A stretch of DNA of 64,000 nt from Brevibacillus agri (lineage in GTDB: Bacteria; Bacillota; Bacilli; Brevibacillales; Brevibacillaceae). The stretch covers positions 2,410,001-2,474,000 of the forward strand of contig NZ_CP026363.1 of the NCBI RefSeq assembly GCF_004117055.1, in the 5' to 3' direction. Every line of letters begins with the position of its first letter. Within the stretch, counting starts at the first letter, position 1. Shown piece after piece: positions 7,783 to 14,898 of the stretch. The notes beneath the pieces were generated by a model that searched no databases, was not told the origin of the DNA, and was given only the letters and a program-made list of their open reading frames with translations. The position numbers and the translations under genes are program-made.

Positions 7783-8925
7783 ATGGGATGGTCATGGCAT
7801 GCGAATCCGGCTCTATGGCCGCTCGCACGCGAGCTAGCGAAAGCAAAAGAAGCGAGGCAGGCAGCCAACTCCCTCGCCACAACAGAACAGGACACGATCG
7901 CCGAAATCAGGCGCAAGACAGCAGCGAGCAACGCCGACAACCTGGACCGAACGAGCGCCTATTTGACATTTTTTCACAAGCATCCGGAAGTTCACTGGTC
8001 CCTTTTGGCGCACCTCGTATCGCGCAACGCCGGCTGGAGCATGACCGATCTTCGCGGCGAGCTATTGCCGCAGTTGCTTCCCGCAAAAGTACAGCACGAC
8101 TATTTTGCGTTTTTGGAGCGGGGCAACTGGCTGATTTTTCAAGATGCGTACCCTCAATTATTACTGTATGAGGAGAGCCTGAAGCGACAGACCAACCTTT
8201 TTCACCTTCTTCCCGAGTTGGAAGTCTCTGTGTTCATGCAGGCTGTCTGGAACCATTTCTGGAAAACAGGCGACAGCAAGCTGCTTTCGATCGGCCTGAT
8301 TGTGAACGAACAGCATTATTTGCAGACGCACATGATGGGCGACGAAGCCTATCAGACTACTGTGGTGAAGACACTGCCGTTTGCTTTGCAGGAGGTACTG
8401 CGGCTCAATCTGATCCTGTTTCCGTACCGGGCGGCGGGCCAGGAGGACGGAGCATTGCGGCTTGCAGGCGAACCTGTTTTTCATTTTGCTTCCTTGGCAG
8501 AGCGCATCGAGCTGGGGAAAAGACTGTACAGCCTGCTGTTTTGCGACAACGAGATCAAGGAAGGCGCAATAGCGTGGGCCAGCCACAAGCCGCATACCGG
8601 CTCCCGCAAAGACTTTTGGCCGCATCTGTTCCACGATTTGCGCGAGACGGCACCCGGCAAGCCGTACCAGAAAAAACTGGCGAGCTGCCAGCTTTTGCCG
8701 GGCGCCCGGCGGTTGTATTCCCCCGCCCTGCGGCAAGCCTGGAAGCCAGTCCGGCACGAGCCGCCGACGGCAGTGGATTGGTACCCGGCCACAAAAGGCG
8801 TCGTGCACAAGCTCGTTTTGTCACGGGACCAGTCGACTTTTTCCCGGGCAGAGGACGCGTACTGCCAGGCGCCGGAAAAAATCGAGCGGGCGGTGCTGGC
8901 AAAAGCGAAGCTGCTTGGCTCGTAA
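7783..8925 (+). CDS. DUF2515 family protein (YppC-like)
   Basis: 380 residues, ATG with AGGAGGGATCTGT upstream. The sequence (FFHKHPEVHWSLLAHLVSRN, RGNWLIFQDAYPQLLLYEES, ANLFHLLPEL-type helices, and VVNEQHYLQTH-like stretch) resembles the DUF2515 family, whose B. subtilis member is YppC. The function is unknown. It is a soluble, helix-rich protein without signal peptide or membrane segment. It lies alone between the divergent cyclase and topB. Confidence 0.7.
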   Translation: MGWSWHANPALWPLARELAKAKEARQAANSLATTEQDTIAEIRRKTAASNADNLDRTSAYLTFFHKHPEVHWSLLAHLVSRNAGWSMTDLRGELLPQLLPAKVQHDYFAFLERGNWLIFQDAYPQLLLYEESLKRQTNLFHLLPELEVSVFMQAVWNHFWKTGDSKLLSIGLIVNEQHYLQTHMMGDEAYQTTVVKTLPFALQEVLRLNLILFPYRAAGQEDGALRLAGEPVFHFASLAERIELGKRLYSLLFCDNEIKEGAIAWASHKPHTGSRKDFWPHLFHDLRETAPGKPYQKKLASCQLLPGARRLYSPALRQAWKPVRHEPPTAVDWYPATKGVVHKLVLSRDQSTFSRAEDAYCQAPEKIERAVLAKAKLLGS

Positions 8926-9022
8926 CAGCGGCGCCTGATAAGCTGTTGCCAATTTTTTCAGCTTCGCTTGCCGAATGTAGTAGAATAGGAAGAGAGATTA
9001 CACACGTAGGAGAAGAGCAGGC

Positions 9023-11203
9023 ATGAAAGTTGTCATAGCAGAAAAACCGGACCAGGCCATGAAGCTTGCCAGTCCGTTTCCCCATAGAAAACAACAAGGC
9101 TTCCTCGAAGTGCACCCCAATCGGTTTTTTCCCAAGGGTGCCTTTTTTACCTGGGCGGTCGGGCACATCTGTGAGCTGGTGCCGCCAGAGGCGTACAACC
9201 CGGCGTGGAAAAAATGGTCGATCGCCACGTTGCCGCTCATCCCCGAGTCGTTTCAGCATCAGGTGATGAAGTCAAAGGCAAAGCAGTTTGGCATCATCAA
9301 ACAGTTGCTGAAACGCGCGGACGTCACGGAAATTATTCACGCGGGCGACGCGGGGCGGGAAGGGGAGCTGATTGTCCGCACCATCGTCGAAATGTGCAAA
9401 GTGAAGAAGCCGATGAAGCGGCTGTGGATTTCTTCGCTGACGGAGCGCGCCGTTACCGCAGGGTTTGCCGCTTTGCTCGACGAGACGCAGACGCGCAATC
9501 TGTACCACGAGGCGTACAGCCGCTCTTGCGCAGACTGGCTGGTCGGGATGAATGCTTCCCGCGTCTACACGCTGCTGTTGAAGCAGAAAGGGATCAACGA
9601 CGTGTTTTCCGCAGGCCGGGTGCAGACGCCGACGCTCGCGCTGGTCGTCAAGCGGGAAAAGGAGATCGCCGCCTTCAAGCCCGAGCCGTTCTGGGAGGTC
9701 AAGGCGACGTTTGCGATCGGCAAGAAGCGCTACGAAGGCGTCTGGCACAAGGACGACGGGGAATCGCGCATTCTCGACCCGCAGCTCGCGGAGCGAATCG
9801 CCGCTTTTTGCCGGGACAAGCCGGCAGAGGTGAGCGAGGTGGAGACGGAGCGCAAAGAATTTTTGCCGCCGTACTTGTTCAACCTCTCCTCGCTGCAGGC
9901 TACCGCGAACAAAATGTTCAAGTACTCGCCGCAAAAGACGCTGGAAATCGCGCAAAAGCTGTACGTGAAAGGGATTTTGTCGTACCCGCGCTCCGATTCG
10001 TCGTTTGTCACGCAAGAAGAGGCGAAGACGTTTCCCGACATTTTGGCGAAGCTGTCCAAGCAGCCTGAGTACCAGTCGCACTTTCCGCTGTCCAAAGCGT
10101 CCATCGCCCAGGACAAGCGGTACGTGAACCAAAAAAAGGTGACCGATCACTATGCGATCATTCCCACCGAGCAGGTGCCGACCGTCTCCAGGCTGAGCGA
10201 CGAGGAGCGGAAAATATACGACCTGGTCGCCAGACGCCTGATCGCCGCGCACCAGGAGAGCGCGCTGTTCGACTACACGACGGTGACGACGCTCGTCGAT
10301 GGCCGCGCCGTGTTCATCAGCAAAGGCAAGGTGCAAATTCGCGCAGGCTGGCGCGATGTTTTGTTCGACGAGGAAAAGGACGACAAGGAAGCGGTGCTGC
10401 CGCCGCTCGCCAAAGGCGAGACGGGCAAAGTGCACAAGGTAGAGGCCAAGGAGAGCAAGACCCAGCCGCCCAAGCGCTACACGGAAGGCCAGTTGATTAC
10501 ATTGATGAAGACAGCGGGCAAGCATCTCGACAACCAGGAGCTGGAAAAGGTGCTGATGAAAACGGAAGGGCTGGGCACGGAAGCGACCCGCGCCGGGATC
10601 ATCAACATGCTCAAAGAGCGCAAGTACATCGAGGTGCGCAAAAACCAGGTGTTTGCGACGCAAAAGGGCATGCTGCTCATTGACGTGATCGGCGACAAAA
10701 TTCTCGCCTCCCCGGAAATGACGGCAAGATGGGAGCAGCGCCTCCAGGAGATCGGGCAGGGAGAAGCCTCCGCACAAGTTTTCATGGAACAAGTGCGCAA
10801 GCTCTCGCATAAAATCGTCGAAGATGCCGTCGAGCAGTCGCGCGAGTGGAAACTGGAAGGCTACGACGTCGAGGCGCTGCCCAAATCGAAGCAGGCGACG
10901 AAGTTTTCGCTCGGCTCCAAAGTGGCGACCTGCCGGGCATGCGGCGGGGATTTCGTGGACAAGGGCGATTTTTACGGGTGCGCCAACTACAAAAAGTCGC
11001 AGTGCACCGTGACCGTATCGAAGACGATCATGGGCAAAAAGATCACGCCCGCTGCCGTGAAAAAGCTGATGGAGACGGGCAAGACGAATCTCATCAAAGG
11101 CTTTGCCAAAGGAAAAGAGCGCTTCGACGCCTATTTGCAATGGGACGAAGCGGACAAAAAGGCGAAAATCAGCGTGCCGTCGTTGGCAGAAAAAAGCTCT
11201 TGA
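9023..11203 (+). CDS. topB: DNA topoisomerase III
   Basis: Type IA topoisomerase of 726 residues that passes and decatenates single strands. The N-terminus has the Toprim domain (VVIAEKPDQAMKLA, then HAGDAGREGELIVR with its acidic cluster). The active-site tyrosine is in LSYPRSDSS at about residue 321. The segment GLGTEATRAG follows in the usual place. The C-terminus has one zinc-finger-like element, CRACGG ... YGCANYKKSQC. The ATG has GTAGGAGAAG upstream. The length matches Bacillus TopB. It stands alone, ahead of the PspA operon. Confidence 0.95.
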   Translation: MKVVIAEKPDQAMKLASPFPHRKQQGFLEVHPNRFFPKGAFFTWAVGHICELVPPEAYNPAWKKWSIATLPLIPESFQHQVMKSKAKQFGIIKQLLKRADVTEIIHAGDAGREGELIVRTIVEMCKVKKPMKRLWISSLTERAVTAGFAALLDETQTRNLYHEAYSRSCADWLVGMNASRVYTLLLKQKGINDVFSAGRVQTPTLALVVKREKEIAAFKPEPFWEVKATFAIGKKRYEGVWHKDDGESRILDPQLAERIAAFCRDKPAEVSEVETERKEFLPPYLFNLSSLQATANKMFKYSPQKTLEIAQKLYVKGILSYPRSDSSFVTQEEAKTFPDILAKLSKQPEYQSHFPLSKASIAQDKRYVNQKKVTDHYAIIPTEQVPTVSRLSDEERKIYDLVARRLIAAHQESALFDYTTVTTLVDGRAVFISKGKVQIRAGWRDVLFDEEKDDKEAVLPPLAKGETGKVHKVEAKESKTQPPKRYTEGQLITLMKTAGKHLDNQELEKVLMKTEGLGTEATRAGIINMLKERKYIEVRKNQVFATQKGMLLIDVIGDKILASPEMTARWEQRLQEIGQGEASAQVFMEQVRKLSHKIVEDAVEQSREWKLEGYDVEALPKSKQATKFSLGSKVATCRACGGDFVDKGDFYGCANYKKSQCTVTVSKTIMGKKITPAAVKKLMETGKTNLIKGFAKGKERFDAYLQWDEADKKAKISVPSLAEKSS

Positions 11204-11223
11204 AAAAGAAATCCGCATCATTT

Positions 11224-11249
11224 TGAAACTTGCTTGCGTAAGTAACGTA
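11224..11249 (+). promoter_or_regulatory. Sigma-W-type promoter of the pspA operon
   Basis: TGAAAC, exactly 16 bases, then CGTA: a perfect match to the sigma-W consensus of Bacillus ECF regulons. It lies 70 bases before pspA. The B. subtilis pspA homologue is also sigma-W controlled, so motif and gene fit. Confidence 0.8.
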
Positions 11250-11318
11250 GATACATGTATAAAGGGTGCGGCGAAACTGGGCCGAATTACCCGGCACGTA
11301 CTGAAGGAGGAACGAACC

Positions 11319-11984
11319 ATGTCCATTTTTAAACGGCTTCGCGATTTGACCATGTCCAACCTGTATGCCCTGATTGAAAAAGCAGAAGATCCGATCAAAA
11401 TGACCGATCAATATTTGCGCGATATGCAAGACGACCTGAATGAAGCAGAAAAAGCGGTCGCTGCCCAGATCGCCCTGGAGAAAAAGTTCAAGGTGCTGTA
11501 TGAAGAGCAGGAAGCGCTGATGAAAAAGCGCGATGAGCAGGCACACGTAGCTGCGCAAGCGAAAAATATCGACTTGGCCCGCCGCGCACTGGAAGAGAAG
11601 AAAGCGGCTGAACAAAAAATGGCCGAATACAAGGAAGCTTACGAGAAAAACAAGCTGGCGGCAGACGGACTGCGCGACAAGCTGGCGGAAATGAAAAAAC
11701 AGATTACCGAGCTGAAAAACAAGCGCGAGACGCTCGTCGCCCGCGTGAATGCGGCGAAAGCCCAGAAGACGATCAACCAGACGATGGCCGGATTCGACAG
11801 CAACTCGGCGATGGCGGGCTTAAAGCGCATGGAAGAAAAAGCGCTGCAAATGGAAGCGGAGGCAGAAGCAAGCGGGGAGCTGTACAAAAAGCAAAGCTCG
11901 CTCGACGACGAAATCGCGAAACTGTCCAAAGACCAGCAGGTGGAAGACGAGCTGGCCGCGCTGTTGAAAAAATACGAGGGGTAA
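11319..11984 (+). CDS. pspA: PspA/IM30 family envelope-stress protein
   Basis: 221 residues, nearly all helix. It opens MSIFKRLRDLTMSNLYALIE with the amphipathic membrane-binding helix, then KAEDPIKMTDQYLRDMQDDL, the classic PspA/IM30 core, and long coiled coils to the end. These ESCRT-III-like proteins coat and repair damaged inner membrane. The ATG has GAAGGAGG upstream; longer frames back into topB have no support. First gene of a four-gene operon behind the sigma-W-type promoter. Other PspA-family names (LiaH) are possible, but the neighbours fit the pspA-type operon. Confidence 0.92.
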   Translation: MSIFKRLRDLTMSNLYALIEKAEDPIKMTDQYLRDMQDDLNEAEKAVAAQIALEKKFKVLYEEQEALMKKRDEQAHVAAQAKNIDLARRALEEKKAAEQKMAEYKEAYEKNKLAADGLRDKLAEMKKQITELKNKRETLVARVNAAKAQKTINQTMAGFDSNSAMAGLKRMEEKALQMEAEAEASGELYKKQSSLDDEIAKLSKDQQVEDELAALLKKYEG

Positions 11985-12103
11985 ACCGCTTGGGCGGTGC
12001 CCCTTTTTCCTTGAGGAAATCGAAATGACAACGAAAAGGCTTCGTCCAAAACAGGTGGCGAAGCCGAGCTTTCTCAACTCTTTTGGGCTACGGGGGGATC
12101 GAC

Positions 12104-12508
12104 GTGGATTTGCAGCAAATACTGGGGATGCTGGTCTGGACGGGTGCTGGATGCATTCTGCTGTTTTTGTTGATGTGGATTGACACGCTGTTCACAAAAT
12201 ACAAGGACATCGCCGAAATCAAAAAAGGCAACGTGGCTGTCACAACCCGCTTTGTGATGAAGCTGTTTGCCCAAGGGTATATTTTGTCGCAGTCAATTCT
12301 CAATTCGAACGATCTGTGGATCGCGCTGTTGGTATCTGTGGTCTCATTTATCATCTTGCTGTTGTTGGAGAAAATCGCCGAGCTGTTGTTGAAAACCTTT
12401 ACCGGACTTGACCTGGAGCGCGGAACCCAGCAAGGCATGGTAGGACACGCCATGGTGGCGGGATCGCTGCACGTGGTAGGGGCGCTCATTCTCGGCGCAT
12501 TGGTCTAG
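12104..12508 (+). CDS. DUF350 membrane protein (YjfL family)
   Basis: About 134 residues with four membrane segments: LGMLVWTGAGCILLFLLMWI, then a helix after VTTRFVMKLF, WIALLVSVVSFIILLLLE and a C-terminal GSLHVVGALILGALV. This is the layout of DUF350/YjfL proteins, which recur with PspA in envelope-stress operons. The GTG at 12104 was taken because a GGGGGGA run lies 5 bases upstream; a TTG seven codons earlier has no such site. Role in membrane stress is inferred from context. Confidence 0.75.
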   Translation: MDLQQILGMLVWTGAGCILLFLLMWIDTLFTKYKDIAEIKKGNVAVTTRFVMKLFAQGYILSQSILNSNDLWIALLVSVVSFIILLLLEKIAELLLKTFTGLDLERGTQQGMVGHAMVAGSLHVVGALILGALV

Positions 12509-12535
12509 GGAAGGCTAAGGAAGGAGTAGGACCAG

Positions 12536-13042
12536 ATGAGTTTGTTCAAACGCATTCAAAACTTATTTGCCAAGCATGAGCCGCCTGCGCCGGAAAAGAG
12601 CATCCTGACAGTAGGACCCGGTGACGTGGTGGAAGTCTCGCTTGTTACCTACCAGGTCACGGGTAAGTCGACCAATGCGAGCCGCAACGCGACGATGCTG
12701 ACTTTGCAGGATGGAACGACCATCCGCTACTTATACATCGAAGAACGCGAAAAAACGATTTTTCAGCTTTACAGCGTCATCGACGGCCGCCTCGATTCGG
12801 TTGACGAGGTGCCGACCACGATTGAAATGGACGATGTGACGTACCATCTGGAGGAGCAGTACAACGGAAGAGTCCAGGTGGTTGGCAAAGCGCCGTTCCA
12901 TACGTCCGGCGAGCAGTACATCTGGCAGTTTCAATCCGATGGCCGCGAGCTGCTGCGGATCGAATGGCAGGATGGAAGATTCATGCTGTACGAAGGAGAG
13001 GCGGTATTGCCAGCGGATGTGCAGGTACTTCGCGGAACGTAA
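12536..13042 (+). CDS. DUF4178 domain protein
   Basis: 168 residues, soluble. It starts MSLFKRIQNLFAKHEPPAP, an amphipathic N-terminus much like that of PspA, followed by a beta-rich DUF4178-type domain (VGPGDVVEVSLVTYQVTG, then YLYIEEREKTIFQLYSVID, WQFQSDGRELLRIEWQDG). DUF4178 proteins accompany PspA, DUF350 and DUF4247 in many Firmicutes. The ATG has AAGGAAGGAG upstream and the gene is 27 bases after the DUF350 gene. Confidence 0.75.
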   Translation: MSLFKRIQNLFAKHEPPAPEKSILTVGPGDVVEVSLVTYQVTGKSTNASRNATMLTLQDGTTIRYLYIEEREKTIFQLYSVIDGRLDSVDEVPTTIEMDDVTYHLEEQYNGRVQVVGKAPFHTSGEQYIWQFQSDGRELLRIEWQDGRFMLYEGEAVLPADVQVLRGT

Positions 13043-13054
13043 GGAGGGGTGGGC

Positions 13055-13834
13055 ATGCCGAACGATTGGATGAAATGGATCAAGCTTTTGCTGATTCCGG
13101 CGGTGCTTCTGCTGTCAATGGCCGGCTGCGGCAGCCCCGCGATTGGCGAGAGCTATCCGCTCGAATCCGTCTCCACAAAAGATAACGGGCAGACGTCGCG
13201 CATTTACCGCGCTGAAAACAAGACGGTGCCTGAGGTAGCGAAGGAGCTTGCTGAACAGAAGCAGCCGGACGAGATTTCCAAAGAAGATGCAGAGCACATG
13301 TTCCTCATCTACCCTGACGAGCTGTACCATTTGCAGCAAGATCAGGCGAAGCCGTCCGACACGCTGATTGAGGTCGATACGAAGGAGTACGTCCGGGAAA
13401 ACTACGATTCGTCCTTTTTACAGGGCTACATCCTGGCCAGCGTCCTCGACGACCTGTTCGATGGACATAAAAAAAGCTCGAAAGGCAGCTATCGCGGTTA
13501 TTCGAGCAAGGACATTTACAAGCCGACAGGCAGCTACCACGTGCCGTCCGAGGCGGAGAAAAAGACTGCGCCGCCGATCACGAAGGAAGGCACGGGCAGC
13601 ATTACAAAGCGCAGCGACAGCAAGAAGAAGAGCAGCGCTAAAGTCGGCCAGGACGGCAACCTGTTCAAAAAGCAGGATACGTCGTCTAGCGGGAGCACAG
13701 GCAAAATTATTCGCTCGTCCGACAGCAACTCGTCCGTTTCCTCGAAAAAATCCTCGGTTTTTACCAAGCCGAAAAGCAAGTCGCCTCCGCGCACGAAGGT
13801 AGGAAGCTCCGGCAGAATTACGAAACGCAGATAA
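13055..13834 (+). CDS. DUF4247 lipoprotein
   Basis: About 259 residues. A lipoprotein signal peptide ends in the lipobox SMAGC, so the mature protein should be anchored by Cys on the outer face of the membrane. The body (NYDSSFLQGYILASVLDDLF, KGSYRGYSSKDIYKPTGSYH) fits DUF4247. The C-terminal third is a low-complexity Ser/Lys-rich tail. The ATG at 13055 was chosen over the GTG two codons earlier because AAGGAGG is better spaced. Last gene of the operon, followed by a strong terminator. Confidence 0.75.
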   Translation: MPNDWMKWIKLLLIPAVLLLSMAGCGSPAIGESYPLESVSTKDNGQTSRIYRAENKTVPEVAKELAEQKQPDEISKEDAEHMFLIYPDELYHLQQDQAKPSDTLIEVDTKEYVRENYDSSFLQGYILASVLDDLFDGHKKSSKGSYRGYSSKDIYKPTGSYHVPSEAEKKTAPPITKEGTGSITKRSDSKKKSSAKVGQDGNLFKKQDTSSSGSTGKIIRSSDSNSSVSSKKSSVFTKPKSKSPPRTKVGSSGRITKRR

Positions 13835-13844
13835 GCGCAAGACC

Positions 13845-13870
13845 AACCCGCTGACAAGGCGGGTTTTTTT
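13845..13870 (+). terminator. Terminator of the pspA operon
   Basis: AACCCGC and GCGGGTT form a 7-bp stem with a 7-base loop, followed by a run of T to 13870. It is 11 bases after the DUF4247 stop. Confidence 0.9.
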
Positions 13871-14239
13871 GCGTGCCTGAACAAGCGGCAGCCCTGCCTT
13901 AAAAAAAATTCGCTTGTTCCAACAATGTTTTGTAATCAATTTTTCATAAAGCAAAGCATGGAAGCTCTGTTGCCTTTGTAAGATGTAGAGTACACGAAAA
14001 ACCGGGGAAAGAAAGCGAGGCAGCCTTCGACTTGTGAAAGCGATTTCCAAAGCTGCTTTCTCGACTTTTGTTTGGCAGTGACGAAAACATGATTGTTTAT
14101 CGACAAAAGAAGAAGGGATGTGCGTCCAACATTCGACAGCCTTTGTTAACAGCTTTCGCTATGATGACATTGTGAATATATAAAGACGACATGCAAGTGG
14201 ATAGCGGAAGGGAAACTTGGCGGAAAGGAGCGCATCACG
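13871..14239 (+). other. Long non-coding leader before the glucan cluster
   Basis: No convincing gene on either strand. It holds a perfect 9-base inverted repeat (GAACAAGCG 13879-13887, CGCTTGTTC 13911-13919) around an A-rich loop. The A/T-rich stretch at 14090-14190 probably contains the promoter of the cluster, but no box pair fits sigma-A, E, F, G or K well enough to name. Confidence 0.4.
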
Positions 14240-14884
14240 ATGCTGGAAAAAATTCTCGAATTGCGTGCACAATCCAAATCCATCGCACAAATTGCCAAAG
14301 AATGCGGGTTGACCATAGGCCAGGTAAAATATCGTCTGCAAAAAGACAGGGCGAAGGTGGAGCGTGTGTCGTCGGAGAATCGACAGACGCCTTCGCGGCC
14401 ATCCCTACGAGACGGGGATTGGCAGCTTCCGGCCTTTTACGGGCGGGATATCGTCAAAGTAATGGCGCAAGGTCCGACCGTACTGTTCGTCTACTGGGAA
14501 ATCACCTGGCCACGAATGAGAATGGTGGCATCGTACTTACGGGCAGATTTTCGCCATATTCAAAAGGGATTGCGCTTGTACGACGTGACGGAGCGCCTGT
14601 TCGATGGCCAAAATGCCCATTCTGTCAGAGACATCCTGGTGAACGAGGATGCGCACTCCTGGTACGTGTACGACGTGTTGCCAGGGCGGACGTATATCAT
14701 GGACTTCGGTTTATTTGAGCATGGCCGCTTTTGTCCGATTTTGCGCTCGGATGTGGTCGTGACTCCGCGAAATACAAAAGCTGCCTGGGGAGAGCCGTTG
14801 GTGGAGCCTGCACCCGATCCTTCAACACCTGCCTGGTTTGAGAACTTTTCCTCGTATTCCCTCTATTCGAAAACATCCAAATAA
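14240..14884 (+). CDS. HTH plus DUF4912 protein
   Basis: 214 residues, ATG behind AAAGGAG. Residues about 1-35 form a helix-turn-helix-like segment (SIAQIAKECGLTIGQVKYRL). The rest is a DUF4912 domain: WQLPAFYGRDIVKVMAQGP, VLFVYWEIT, LYDVTERLFDG and a WYVYDVLPGRTYIMDFG stretch. DUF4912 often sits beside DUF1957/GH57 branching enzymes, as here. It is the first gene of the glucan cluster, 14 bases before the GH57-GT4 gene. It may bind carbohydrate or regulate the cluster; neither is shown. Confidence 0.72.
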   Translation: MLEKILELRAQSKSIAQIAKECGLTIGQVKYRLQKDRAKVERVSSENRQTPSRPSLRDGDWQLPAFYGRDIVKVMAQGPTVLFVYWEITWPRMRMVASYLRADFRHIQKGLRLYDVTERLFDGQNAHSVRDILVNEDAHSWYVYDVLPGRTYIMDFGLFEHGRFCPILRSDVVVTPRNTKAAWGEPLVEPAPDPSTPAWFENFSSYSLYSKTSK

Positions 14885-14898
14885 GTGAGGTGTCCACT

